A stretch of DNA of 39,415 nucleotides from an uncultured Rhodospirillales bacterium (GTDB lineage: Bacteria > Pseudomonadota > Alphaproteobacteria > Reyranellales > Reyranellaceae). Position numbers and translations under genes: made by a program. Shown piece by piece: positions 31,243 through 39,415 of this stretch. The DNA lies in NCBI GenBank assembly GCA_902825855.1, contig CADECW010000070.1, positions 1 through 39,415 of the forward strand, in the 5' to 3' direction. The notes beneath the pieces are model-generated. The model was not told the DNA's origin. It did no database searches and saw only the letters and a list, made by a program, of their open reading frames with translations. Positions within the stretch are counted from its first letter, which is position 1; the number at the start of each line of letters is the position of its first letter.

Positions 31243-32463
31243 ATGGACTCACTGATTACGGCCGCCGCGCGAGCCCTGGCAACGGGCGATCTTTTGGGCG
31301 CCTTGAAGCGGGTCGCCCTGCGCGACGACCCGCCGGCCCTTGCCCTTCGCGGCATCGCGATGGCGCAGCTCGGCGACTTCGATCGGGCCAAGGTCCTTTT
31401 GCGTCGCGCCGCGCGCGCCTTCGGCCCGAGGGAAGCCGTCGCCCGAGCGCGCTGCGTCGTCGCCGAGGCCGAGATCGCCCTGGTCTCGCGCGATCTCGGC
31501 TGGCCGGCGAAGACGCTCGATGGAGCGCGGGCGACCCTCGAGGCACACGGCGACCCCATCAATGCCGCCCATGCCCGCACGCTCGAACTGCGGCGCCTGC
31601 TCTTAATCGGCCATCTCGACGAGGCCGAGCGGGTGCTTGCCGGAGTCGACCCGGCGCCCTTGCCGCCGGCGTTGAAAGCCAACCACGAACTGGTTGTGGC
31701 CGGGATTGCGCTGCGGCGGCTGAAAACGAAGACGGCGCGTGCGGCTCTTGATCGGGCGGCACAGGCGGCGCACGACGCCGGCATCCCGGCGCTGACTATT
31801 GAGGTCGAAAGCGCATCGCAGGTCCTCGACACGCCTGCGGCACGGTTGCTGGCGCGAGGCGACCAGCGGCTCCTGCGGCTCGAGGACGTCGAGGCGCTGC
31901 TCGACTCGAAAGCTCTCGTCGTCGACGCGTGCCGACATGCCGTGCGCGATGCCGGGACGGTGGTCTCGCTCGCCCGGCGTCCGGTCCTGTTTGCGCTCGC
32001 CCGGGCATTGGGCGAGGCCTGGCCGGCGGACGTGCCGAGGGCAACGCTCATCGCGCAGGCATTCCGGGGCCGGTATGCCGACGAATCGCATCGCGCTCGG
32101 TTGCGGGTGGAGATCGGCCGGCTGCGCTCGGCACTTCGCGAGCTCGCCGACGTGAGTGCGACCAGCCGGGGGTTTGCACTGGTGGCGCGGCGCGATCGCG
32201 AGATCGTTGTGCTGGCGCGGCCCGTCGACGAGGAGCATGCGGACGTGCTCGCCTTCCTGGCCGACGGCGAATCGTGGTCGAGCTCCGCCCTGGCGCTGGC
32301 GCTGGGGGCGAGTCAGCGGACCGTGCAGCGTGCCCTCGATGCGTTGGCGGCGGCGGGCAAGGTCCAGTCTTTCGGCCTTGGGCGGGCGCGCCGGTGGCTC
32401 AGCCGCCCGGTGCCGGGTTTCACGACAACCTTGTTACTCCCCGGTCCGCTACCGAGTGATTAG
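31243..32463 (+). CDS. TPR-like regulator with two winged-helix domains
   Basis: The 406-aa soluble protein has an Ala/Leu-rich helical-repeat N-terminus (about 5-190; for example MAQLGDFDRAKVLLRRAARAF and LIGHLDEAERVLAGV, TPR-like). A winged helix of the OmpR/SARP type follows (about 240-315: RRPVLFALARALGEAW..., HRARLRVEIGRLRSALREL, SRGFAL). A second helix-turn-helix (about 333-388: VLAFLADGESWSSSALALALGASQRTVQRALDALAAAGKV) completes it. The domain order suggests a transcription regulator whose helical part binds a ligand or partner. It follows btaB by 37 bp and precedes the beta-propeller gene by 51 bp, so it could regulate either. Target is unknown. Confidence 0.78.
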   Translation: MDSLITAAARALATGDLLGALKRVALRDDPPALALRGIAMAQLGDFDRAKVLLRRAARAFGPREAVARARCVVAEAEIALVSRDLGWPAKTLDGARATLEAHGDPINAAHARTLELRRLLLIGHLDEAERVLAGVDPAPLPPALKANHELVVAGIALRRLKTKTARAALDRAAQAAHDAGIPALTIEVESASQVLDTPAARLLARGDQRLLRLEDVEALLDSKALVVDACRHAVRDAGTVVSLARRPVLFALARALGEAWPADVPRATLIAQAFRGRYADESHRARLRVEIGRLRSALRELADVSATSRGFALVARRDREIVVLARPVDEEHADVLAFLADGESWSSSALALALGASQRTVQRALDALAAAGKVQSFGLGRARRWLSRPVPGFTTTLLLPGPLPSD

Positions 32464-32514
32464 AAGAGGCGAGCGGCCGCTCCTCAGGGTGAGGGTGAAT
32501 GCAGGAGAAACGAC

Positions 32515-33150
32515 ATGAAGCGATCCACCGCTGAAATCCTCCGTGAATATGGACCGTTCCCCGGCACCGACCGCGTGAACGGTGTCACCTTCGACGGCCG
32601 GCACGTTTGGTTCGCAACGGGCGAGGCGTTGAAGGCCTTCGATCCGGCGAACGGCAATGTCGAGCGCTCGATCGACGTCGCCTCGCATGCGGGGACGGCC
32701 TTCGACGGCAAGCACCTTTTTCAGATCGCCGAGGATCGCATCCACAAGATCGATCCCAAGTCCGGCCGGGTGCTGGCGACGATCCCGGCTCCCGGCAACG
32801 GCGGCGATTCGGGCCTCGCCTGGGCCGAAGGCACATTGTGGGTAGGCCAGCATCGCGGCCGCAAGATCCATCAGATCGATCCCGAGACCGGGGCGATCCT
32901 GCGCACCATCGAATCCAAGCGGGTCGTCACCGGAGTCACCTGGGTCGACGGCGAACTCTGGCACGGTACCTGGGAAGGCGAGGAGAGCGACGTGCGGCGC
33001 ATCGATCCGCGCACGGGGGAGGTCATGGAAAGCCTGGAAATGCCGGCTGGCACAGGCGTGTCGGGCCTCGAATCTGACGGCGGCGAGCGCTTCTTTTGCG
33101 GCGGTGGCCCGAGCGGCAAGGTGAGGGCCATCCGCCGGCCTCGAAGATGA
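32515..33150 (+). CDS. Small cytoplasmic beta-propeller (glutamine-cyclotransferase/YncE-like)
   Basis: The 211-aa protein is built of about five repeating blades of roughly 40-45 residues, each ending in a DP-xG turn (ALKAFDPANGNVERSI, RIHKIDPKSGRVLATI, KIHQIDPETGAILRTI, DVRRIDPRTGEVMESL). It resembles the plant-type glutamine cyclotransferase/YncE propellers but is shorter and has no signal peptide. No catalytic residues can be pointed to. It lies directly after the TPR/winged-helix regulator and may be its partner or target. It is convergent with the response-regulator operon. Confidence 0.78.
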   Translation: MKRSTAEILREYGPFPGTDRVNGVTFDGRHVWFATGEALKAFDPANGNVERSIDVASHAGTAFDGKHLFQIAEDRIHKIDPKSGRVLATIPAPGNGGDSGLAWAEGTLWVGQHRGRKIHQIDPETGAILRTIESKRVVTGVTWVDGELWHGTWEGEESDVRRIDPRTGEVMESLEMPAGTGVSGLESDGGERFFCGGGPSGKVRAIRRPRR

Positions 33151-33186
33151 ATCTACCCTACGCTTCGATGGGGCATGACTGCGTCG

Positions 33187-34227
33187 CTAAGTCGACACGA
33201 CCTCGATCAGCTCGACATCGCCCTTGCCTTTGAGCGCGATCGGACCACGGCTGCGGCCGCGACACTCGTCGCGGATCTGCAGCCAGGTGTCGGTGGCGAC
33301 GGTCACGGCCCCGGGCTGGCAGACCGAGGCGATGCGCGCGGCCGTATTGACTGCATCACCCCAGAGGTCGAACTGGAAGCGCTGGCTGCCCATGATGCCA
33401 GCCACCACCGGTCCCTGGTGGATGCCGACGCGCACGCGCCAGGGTGGCTCGAGCCTGGCCGCCGCCGCGACCATGTCATGGCCGGCCTTCACGCAGGCCA
33501 GCACGGGACTGTCGACCACGCGCAGCAGGCCGGCCGTGGCGATGAAGGCGTCGCCCACGGTCTTCAGCTTCTCCAGGCCGTGCTGCCCGGCGATCTCCTC
33601 GAAGCGGTCGACCAGCCGGCCCAGCGCCTCGACCACCAGCTCCGGCGGATTGTCTTCGCAATAGGGCGTGAAGCCGACGACGTCGCAGAACAGGATGGCG
33701 ACGTCGGTGAATCGGCGCGGCTTCACCTTGTCGGTGGCCTTCAGTTCGCGCACCGCCTCGTCGGGCAGGATGGCGCGCAGGAAGCGGTCGGCGCGGCGAC
33801 GCTCCTCCTCGAGGCGGCGGGTGTATGCGGCTTCGTGGTCGCGCAGCCGTTTGCGGGTGAGCGATGCACCGATGCGGGCCTTGAGCAAGGTCGGATTGAA
33901 CGGTTTGGGGATGTAGTCCTCGGCGCCGAGCTCGACCGCCTTGACGATGCTTTCCAGTTCCTCGGAGGCCGAGATGATGATGACGCCGACATTGCGCAGG
34001 CGCGTGTCGGCCCGCATGCGGCGCAACACCTCGAAGCCGTCAATCTCCGGCATCATTATGTCGAGCAGTACGAGATCCACATCCTCGCTCTCAAGCTTGT
34101 CGAGCGCCTCGCGCCCGTTGGCGGCCTCGATGATGCGCTCGTAGCCTTCACGCTTCAGCCGCCGCGTCAGCGCGTAGCGATTGTCCTCGATATCGTCGAC
34201 GACCAGGATCAGCGGCGCGTCGCTCAT
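33187..34227 (-). CDS. Response regulator fused to a class III adenylate/guanylate cyclase
   Basis: The 346-aa protein has a receiver domain (1-120) with acidic pocket D11/D12, phospho-acceptor D56 in LLDIMMP and K108 in YIPKPF. A charged coiled-coil follows (about 125-165, RKRLRDHEAAYTRRLEEERRR), then a class III cyclase (about 170-346). The cyclase motifs FCDVVGFT (metal Asp), LEKLKTVGDAFIA (Lys and Asp) and DLWGDAVNTAARI (Asn/Arg) are intact. Phosphorylation should control cyclase dimerisation. The start overlaps the stop of the single-domain regulator by 4 nt. It is the last gene of the kinase operon and the probable output of the pathway, making cAMP or cGMP. Confidence 0.9.
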   Translation of the reverse strand: MSDAPLILVVDDIEDNRYALTRRLKREGYERIIEAANGREALDKLESEDVDLVLLDIMMPEIDGFEVLRRMRADTRLRNVGVIIISASEELESIVKAVELGAEDYIPKPFNPTLLKARIGASLTRKRLRDHEAAYTRRLEEERRRADRFLRAILPDEAVRELKATDKVKPRRFTDVAILFCDVVGFTPYCEDNPPELVVEALGRLVDRFEEIAGQHGLEKLKTVGDAFIATAGLLRVVDSPVLACVKAGHDMVAAAARLEPPWRVRVGIHQGPVVAGIMGSQRFQFDLWGDAVNTAARIASVCQPGAVTVATDTWLQIRDECRGRSRGPIALKGKGDVELIEVVST

Positions 34228-34610
34228 GGCGCACCTCGCGCCAACAGGCCCTGCATCTTGGCGAGCAGGCGATCGATCTCGATCGGCTTGGTCTCGTAGT
34301 CGTCGCAACCGGCTGCCAGGGCGGCTTCGCGGTCTCCGACCATGGCGTGCGACGACAGGCCGATGACTGGAATGGCGCGCGTCGCCGGATCCGACTTCAG
34401 ATGCCGGGTCGCTTCCCAGCCGTCCATCACCGGCAGGCTCATGTCCATCAGCACGAGATCGGGCTTGAGCTTGCGCACGGTCTCGACGCCGGAAGCACCA
34501 TCGCTTGCCACGGTCACGTCGTAACCCCGCCGCCCGAGACGGCGCGTCAGGACGAAGACGTTATCGCCGTCGTCCTCGACATAGACGATGCGCACGGGAT
34601 CAGCGGCCAT
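34224..34610 (-). CDS. Single-domain response regulator
   Basis: The 128-aa CheY-like receiver has D13/D14, phospho-acceptor D56 in LVLMDMSLP, conserved Ser in GLSSHAM and K108 in YETKPI. With no output domain, it either shuttles phosphate or competes with the receiver-cyclase for the kinase. It overlaps the kinase gene by 11 nt upstream and the cyclase gene by 4 nt downstream, so all three are translated as a unit. It resembles DivK-type regulators in size and layout, but no specific orthology is claimed. Confidence 0.92.
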   Translation of the reverse strand: MAADPVRIVYVEDDGDNVFVLTRRLGRRGYDVTVASDGASGVETVRKLKPDLVLMDMSLPVMDGWEATRHLKSDPATRAIPVIGLSSHAMVGDREAALAAGCDDYETKPIEIDRLLAKMQGLLARGAP

Positions 34611-37600
34611 CGTCGTGCGCCGGCAGCCACGCTGTGAACGTGCTGCCGCTCCCCGGCGTGCTTGTCACCTCGATATCGCCGCCCATCATCCGGCACAGGC
34701 GCCGGCTGATCGCCAGCCCCAGCCCGGTACCGCCGTAGCGGCGCGTCGTCGAGGCGTCGGCTTGTGTAAAGTCGGTGAACAGCTTCTCGAGCTGCTGCGG
34801 CGTGATGCCGATGCCGGTGTCGGAAACGGCGAACTCCACGCGCCCGTTGCGCCGGCCGACGGCGAGGCGGACTTCGCCGCCCTCGGTGAACTTGCAGGCG
34901 TTCCCCACCAGATTGAGGACGACCTGGCGCAGCCGCATCGGATCGGCCTGCAGGCTGCCGATGTCGTCGGCGCAGTCGCAGATGAACTTGTTGGCATTGC
35001 GGGCGGCCAGCGGCCGACCGGTGGTCTCGATGTCAGCGACGAAGCCGCGCAGCAGCACTTCCTCCGGATGCACTTCCAGCCGGCCGGCTTCGATCTTGGA
35101 AAGGTCGAGGACGTCGTTGACGAGCTGCAGCAGATGCCGCCCGGCGCGGTTTATGCGGCCAAGCGGATCGAGCAGGTCCTTCTGGCCGGCATCCTCGGCC
35201 TCCTCGCGCATCATGTCGCCGATGCCCAGGATGGCGTTGAGCGGTGTGCGCAGCTCGTGACTCATGGTGGCGAGGAAGCGACTCTTGGCCTGGTTGGCCT
35301 CTTGCGCCTCGTCGCGGGCCACAGCGAGGCTGTCGACCAGGCGCGAAAGCTCGGTCTCACGCTGCTTCAGCGTCGTGATGTCGGTGTAGATGCAGACGAC
35401 GCCGCCCTCGTCGGTCGGCCGTTCGCTGATCGACAGCCAGCGTTCGTCGGAAAGCTGCAGCTCGAGCGGCTCCGACTGGTTGTGATGGATCGCCATGCGC
35501 CATTCGATCCATTCCTGCGGATCGCGATTGCCGATATTGATCAGGCCGCGCCGGACGGCCTCGGTCAGCATCAGGCGGAAGCTGGCGCCGGCACGGATGA
35601 AGTGCGAGACCGGCGCGTTGAACTGGCGGTAGCGGCTGTTGTTCAGGATCAGCCGATCGGTGCGGTCGAACAGGGCGAACCCTTCCGAGATCGCTTCGAT
35701 CGCCTCGGTGAGCTGGATGCGGGCGCGCGCCGCTTCGTCGCGCGCCAGCGCGAAGCGGTCGGCGGCCGCGGCCAGCTCACCCTCGCGGCGCTTGTGCTCG
35801 CTGATGTCGGTATAGACCGAGACCACGCCGCCGCTCGCCAGGGGGCGGTCGCTGATGATCAGCCACTGGTCGCCGAACAGGTGCTGCTCACGCCGGCCGG
35901 CATGGTCGTGCCGGCGTTGCTGCAGGATCGCGAACCAGGATAGGAAGTCCGAACCGGCCTCGGGGAACATGCCGACTTCGAAGCCCGCGCGGATGATGGT
36001 CTCGAAGGCGACGCCCGGCACGACCAGATGCAGCCGGCCACGGAAGAAGTTGCGGTATACGCTGTTGCACATCACCAGCCGGTCGTGCTCGTCCCATACC
36101 ACGAAGCCCTCGGAGGCGGCTTCGACGGCGGCCTTCAGGCGGGCCTCGGCCTGGGCCAGCGCCTCGGCCAGGCGCTTGTTGTCGGTGATGTCGCCGGTCG
36201 AGCCGACCAGGCGGACGGCCCGGCCCGTGGCGTCGCGCACCGCGATGCCGTGCTGGCGCGCCCACCGCCAGCTGCCGTCGCCCGCCCGATAACGGACCTC
36301 GCATTCGAAGCGTGGCGTGGCGCCGCGCAGATGCTGGCGCGTGCGTTCCTGGAAAGCCGGCAGGTCGTCGGGGTGGATGCGGTCGACCCAGTCCTGCGGC
36401 GTGCGCAGCTCGGGTTCGGGGATCAGGATCTGGCGGCGCACGCCGGGCGAATAGAGGACTTCGTCCTTCTCGATGTCCCAGTCGTAGAGACCCTCGCCGA
36501 TCGCCTCGAGCGCGTGGGCATAGCGCGCCTCGCTCTCCTTCAGGGCCGCCGCCAGGGATTTCTCGGCGGTGATGTCGCTGGTCGAGCCGATGAGTCGGAC
36601 AGCGCGGCCGTTCGCGTCGCGCTGCGCCACGCCGACCTGACGCGCCCACCGCCAGCTGCCGTTGCCGTGGCGATAGCGATATTCGCTGACCAGCCGCGGC
36701 GTCCGGCCCTTGAGGTGCGCGACGCTTTCGGCGTGGTAGCCTGCCATGTCGTCGGGATGAACCAGCGCGCGCCAGTCTTCCGGTGTCTGGAGCTGGTCAT
36801 GGGTCTTGCCGAACAGCGCCAGGATGCGCGGCGAGAAGAAGACCGTGTCGTCGACCAGGTTCCAGTCGTAGATCGATTCGTTGACCGCTTCGAGGGCTTG
36901 GGCATAGCGCTGCTCGCTCGCGGCCAGGGCGCCTTGCACTTCTTTCTCCGAGGTAATGTCGCTTACCGCACCGACCAGGCGAATGGCGCGGCCGTCGGGC
37001 CGGCGCACCGCACTGGCGCGATCCTTCAGCCAGCGTACCTCGCCCGAGCCGACCCGGATGCGGTACTCGCACTGGAAGCGGTCGGTGCGCTGCATGAAGT
37101 AGTCGCGCAGAGAATCGCGATAGTGCGCATAGTCCTCCGGCAGGACGCGCTCGTTCCATTGCTGGGCGCTGAGGCCACTCGAATCGAAGGCGAACATGCG
37201 ATTGAGCTGGGGAGACACGAACAGGGTGTCGTTGGCGATATCCCACTCGTAAAAACCCTCGGTCGCCGCTTCGGTGACCATGGCATAACGCTGCTCGCTG
37301 GCGCGCAAGGCGGCTTCGACCCGGCGCACGTCGGTGACGTCGGCCAGGGTGAGCAGCAGGCTGCCGTCCGCCATACGGCGATGACGGGTGATCAATTGCC
37401 GGTTCTCGGCGCCGCGGCGCTCTATCGTGCCCTCGTCATGGGATGCAATTTCTGCGAGGCGCGCCGCGATCGACTTGTCGATCGCCTCCGGTCGCTTCTC
37501 GCCTTCGGCGTCGAAACGCAGGAACGAGCTGAGGGGCTCGCCGGGCTGACAGAGACCGATCGGATAGCCGGCAAGGGTTACGAACGGTCGGTTGCAACAG

Positions 37601-37722
37601 ACGAAGGCCTGGGACGGATCGAACAAGGCAAAGCCCTCGCCCAGAACGTCGAGTCCGGCGACCAGTATGTCTTCCGCTGAAGGCTGGCGTTTGCCCGGCT
37701 TCTTTTCTTGCGCAATCGGCAT
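34600..37722 (-). CDS. Soluble histidine kinase with six PAS domains
   Basis: The 1040-aa kinase has no transmembrane segment. PAS domains lie at about 17-134, 137-262, 266-391, 395-520, 522-645 and 665-788. Numbers 2-4 are close repeats of about 128 residues, each with the W-D/N...SP start and a PAC segment ending in DIT; the last two share GFALFD/GFVVWD and a DI closing strand. The phosphoacceptor is H822 (MSHELRTPL). The ATPase has N-box NLVGNACKF, G1 DTGIGI and G2 GGTGLGLAI. No receiver domain is fused; two regulators follow in the operon. The start ATG 37722 has AGGAAG upstream. The frame continues open to 39033, but that part is antisense to the thiolase. Confidence 0.92.
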   Translation of the reverse strand: MPIAQEKKPGKRQPSAEDILVAGLDVLGEGFALFDPSQAFVCCNRPFVTLAGYPIGLCQPGEPLSSFLRFDAEGEKRPEAIDKSIAARLAEIASHDEGTIERRGAENRQLITRHRRMADGSLLLTLADVTDVRRVEAALRASEQRYAMVTEAATEGFYEWDIANDTLFVSPQLNRMFAFDSSGLSAQQWNERVLPEDYAHYRDSLRDYFMQRTDRFQCEYRIRVGSGEVRWLKDRASAVRRPDGRAIRLVGAVSDITSEKEVQGALAASEQRYAQALEAVNESIYDWNLVDDTVFFSPRILALFGKTHDQLQTPEDWRALVHPDDMAGYHAESVAHLKGRTPRLVSEYRYRHGNGSWRWARQVGVAQRDANGRAVRLIGSTSDITAEKSLAAALKESEARYAHALEAIGEGLYDWDIEKDEVLYSPGVRRQILIPEPELRTPQDWVDRIHPDDLPAFQERTRQHLRGATPRFECEVRYRAGDGSWRWARQHGIAVRDATGRAVRLVGSTGDITDNKRLAEALAQAEARLKAAVEAASEGFVVWDEHDRLVMCNSVYRNFFRGRLHLVVPGVAFETIIRAGFEVGMFPEAGSDFLSWFAILQQRRHDHAGRREQHLFGDQWLIISDRPLASGGVVSVYTDISEHKRREGELAAAADRFALARDEAARARIQLTEAIEAISEGFALFDRTDRLILNNSRYRQFNAPVSHFIRAGASFRLMLTEAVRRGLINIGNRDPQEWIEWRMAIHHNQSEPLELQLSDERWLSISERPTDEGGVVCIYTDITTLKQRETELSRLVDSLAVARDEAQEANQAKSRFLATMSHELRTPLNAILGIGDMMREEAEDAGQKDLLDPLGRINRAGRHLLQLVNDVLDLSKIEAGRLEVHPEEVLLRGFVADIETTGRPLAARNANKFICDCADDIGSLQADPMRLRQVVLNLVGNACKFTEGGEVRLAVGRRNGRVEFAVSDTGIGITPQQLEKLFTDFTQADASTTRRYGGTGLGLAISRRLCRMMGGDIEVTSTPGSGSTFTAWLPAHDDGR

Positions 37723-37965
37723 CCGGCGCTTCCTGTGGGAATGCCCGCCAAGGTTCGGTGGCTTCATAGCATGAGCAGAAAAGCCTCTCTCCCGGGACGG
37801 TTCCGCCCGTAGGAATTTACTCGATTTTCGTATTCGTCGAGGGAAAAGCTTGCCGAGACGCCTGCCGCGGCATTGGCTGCCCTGCAAAGTCGCGTCGGGC
37901 AAGGCACTGGCGAGGCGGGGGCCACGGTGGTAACCGGGCAGAGCAAAGTTATGGGAGTACCCAGG
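37723..37965. other. Divergent intergenic region between histidine kinase and thiolase
   Basis: This 243-bp gap must hold the promoters of both operons. It contains an AT-richer patch (about 37812-37835) with a CTCGA...TCGAG partial palindrome, but I could not assign a -35/-10 pair on either strand. No open frame in it looks coding. Confidence 0.4.
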
Positions 37966-39168
37966 ATGACCGAAGCCTTCATTTGCGACGCCATTCGCAC
38001 CCCTGTCGGTCGCTACAATGGCGGCCTCGCCGCCATGCGCGTCGACGATCTCGCCGCGCATCCGATCAAGGCACTGATGCAACGCAACGCCAACGTCGAC
38101 TGGGGTTCGGTCGACGACGTGATCTATGGCTGCGTCAACCAGGCGGGCGAGGACAATCGCAATGTCGCGCGCATGGCCGGCCTGCTGGCCGGCCTGCCGG
38201 TCGAGGTCGCAGGCGCTACGGTCAACCGCCTGTGCGGCTCGGGGCTCGAGGCGGCCGGTCATGCGGCCCGCGCCGTCAAGCTCGGCGAGGCCGACATGAT
38301 GATCGCCGGCGGCGTCGAGGGTATGACGCGCTCGCCCTACGTGATGGGCAAGCCTGAAGGTCCGTTCGATCGCAGCATGAAGCTCGAGGATACGGTGCTT
38401 GGCTGGCGCTTTATCAATCCGCGCATGAAGGCGGCCTACGGCATCGACCCGATGGGCCAGACCGCCGAGAACGTCGCCGGCGAGCACCAGATCAGCCGCA
38501 CCGACCAGGACGCCTTCGCCTATCGCAGCCAGCGCCGCTGCAAGGCCGCGCAGGATCGCGGTTTCTTCGACAAGGAGATCATCAAGGTCTGCGTCAAGAA
38601 GGGCAAAGCTGAGATCATCGTCGACAAGGACGAGCATCCGCGCGGTGATACCACGATGGAGACGCTTTCCAAGCTGCCCGCGGCATTCCGTGAGGGCGGT
38701 TCGGTGACGGCGGGCAACTCGTCGGGCATCAACGACGGCGCCTGCGCCATGATCGTGGCCTCGGAGGCTGCCGCCAAGGCCAACGGCCTCACGCCACGGG
38801 CGCGCATCCTGGGTGCGGTCTCCGCCGGCGTACCGCCGCGCGTCATGGGCATCGGACCGGTGCCGGCGACGCAGAAGCTTCTGGCCAAGCTCGGCATGAC
38901 CATCCGCGACTTCGACGTGGTCGAGCTCAACGAGGCGTTCGCCGCGCAGGCATTGGCCGTCCTGCGCCAGCTCGGCCTGTCGGACGACGCCGAGAAGGTG
39001 AACCCCAATGGCGGCGCCATCGCTCTTGGCCATCCGCTGGGCGCCTCGGGCGGCCGGCTGATGATCACGGCACTGAACCAGCTCGAGGTCACCGGCGGCA
39101 AGCGCGCGCTGTGCACCATGTGCATCGGCGTCGGGCAGGGCATCGCTCTCGCCATCGAACGGGTCTGA
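37966..39168 (+). CDS. Thiolase, 3-oxoadipyl-CoA/acetyl-CoA acyltransferase type (PcaF/PaaJ-like)
   Basis: The 400-aa degradative thiolase has nucleophile C90 in NRLCGSG, NEAFAAQ, the His of GGAIALGHPLGASG and the second Cys in CTMCIGVGQG, so the active site is complete. The CDAIRTPVGRYNGGLA opening, the EDNRNVARMA segment and the 400-residue length are those of 3-oxoadipyl-CoA thiolases of the beta-ketoadipate and phenylacetate pathways, though general acetyl-CoA acetyltransferases are close relatives. No other pca or paa genes are adjacent. The start was put at MTEAF; the 31-residue extension in frame lacks family similarity. It is divergent from the kinase operon. Confidence 0.9.
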   Translation: MTEAFICDAIRTPVGRYNGGLAAMRVDDLAAHPIKALMQRNANVDWGSVDDVIYGCVNQAGEDNRNVARMAGLLAGLPVEVAGATVNRLCGSGLEAAGHAARAVKLGEADMMIAGGVEGMTRSPYVMGKPEGPFDRSMKLEDTVLGWRFINPRMKAAYGIDPMGQTAENVAGEHQISRTDQDAFAYRSQRRCKAAQDRGFFDKEIIKVCVKKGKAEIIVDKDEHPRGDTTMETLSKLPAAFREGGSVTAGNSSGINDGACAMIVASEAAAKANGLTPRARILGAVSAGVPPRVMGIGPVPATQKLLAKLGMTIRDFDVVELNEAFAAQALAVLRQLGLSDDAEKVNPNGGAIALGHPLGASGGRLMITALNQLEVTGGKRALCTMCIGVGQGIALAIERV

Positions 39169-39216
39169 CGGGCGGGCGCCTGTCGCCGTCGTTGTCGTCC
39201 TACTCTCAATTGATGC

Positions 39217-39261
39217 CCGGGCTCGGGTCGATCCGAGCTTCGCCCGGAAAGCTCGGATCGA
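39217..39261. other. Overlapping, mutually exclusive hairpins downstream of the thiolase
   Basis: A perfect 13-nt inverted repeat TCGATCCGAGCTT (39228-39240) / AAGCTCGGATCGA (39249-39261) has an 8-nt loop. A second fold uses CCGGGC (39217-39222) with GCCCGG (39242-39247) plus TCGG/CCGA inside it. The two cannot form together. No T tract follows, so it is not a standard terminator. The rest of 39169-39415 shows no gene I can support. Confidence 0.55.
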
Positions 39262-39415
39262 ATGCGCCGGCCTCGGGTTGCCAGGCCGCCGTGTCGCAGT
39301 GGCGCGTTCGATTGGCGCCTTCTACTAGAGCGAGCCTGCAGGAAGCTGCGTTCCAAGAAGGCACCGCTCATCGACCTGCGGATAGTGGGGCGCACGGTCG
39401 CCGAGTGCGGTCGGC

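Noticed and set aside
36028..37680. 550-codon plus-strand frame opposite the PAS region
   Set aside because: It is a shadow of the repeated PAS coding sequence; its internal repetition simply mirrors the PAS repeats.
37723..39033. N-terminal extension of the histidine kinase frame by 437 codons
   Set aside because: The extension is antisense to the thiolase and lacks any PAS or membrane sequence. A good start with AGGAAG exists at 37722.

Overview
The window is about 39.4 kb of GC-rich chromosomal DNA. It has dense genes, short gaps, many 4-nt ATGA/GTGA overlaps and GGAGG-type ribosome binding sites. Gene content points to an alphaproteobacterium: family III CoA-transferase, malonyl-CoA decarboxylase, BtaA/BtaB betaine-lipid enzymes, MFE-2-like SDR, several class III cyclases and many FAD/acyl-CoA enzymes. 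A Reyranella- or Rhizobiales-like soil or water organism fits, but that is inference, since no rRNA or other taxonomic marker is present. I saw no tRNA, rRNA, CRISPR array, insertion sequence, prophage or conjugation gene, so this reads as ordinary chromosome with some uncharacterised clusters.

Layout. 1-1203 is the 3' part of prfC. 1226-3551 (minus) holds a PuuE-like allantoinase-family gene and a CoA-transferase separated by a palindromic intergenic repeat. 3689-6270 holds a small exported PepSY-like protein, then RidA / FAD oxidoreductase / RidA, with an unlisted 44-aa membrane microprotein on the minus strand. 6301-8723 (minus) is a three-gene operon: 134-aa protein, SWIM zinc-finger protein, and a protein resembling cyanobacterial fluorescence recovery protein (FRP). 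8887-10725 is a VOC / amidohydrolase / NTF2-like operon, followed by two minus-strand hypothetical genes. 11620-16477 holds a D-lactate-dehydrogenase-type flavoprotein divergent from an SCPx-type thiolase / SDR / class III cyclase operon. 16481-20134 holds a flavodoxin divergent from two tandem PaaG-like isomerases, an SMP-30 lactonase and a DUF3592-like membrane protein. 20173-21327 is a Tat-exported lactonase-type propeller.

21625-23508 is a transmembrane Ser/Thr kinase with a heptad-repeat linker and a peptidoglycan-binding domain. 23540-27986 (minus) holds malonyl-CoA decarboxylase, a coupled alkA-ogt DNA alkylation repair pair, and an MsbA-type ABC exporter. 28175-33150 holds a GT4 glycosyltransferase, btaA and btaB (betaine lipid synthesis), a TPR/double winged-helix regulator and a small beta-propeller. 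33187-37722 (minus) is a signalling operon: a six-PAS soluble histidine kinase, a single-domain response regulator and a receiver-cyclase fusion. 37966-39168 is a 3-oxoadipyl-CoA/acetyl-CoA thiolase.

The main functional themes are acyl-CoA and aromatic-type catabolism, membrane lipid remodelling, and cyclic-nucleotide signalling. One cyclase is translationally adjacent to beta-oxidation genes and the other is the output of a PAS-kinase phosphorelay. The least explained pieces are the SWIM/FRP-like operon, the RidA-oxidoreductase-microprotein locus, the wall-binding kinase and the glycosyltransferase-btaAB cluster.
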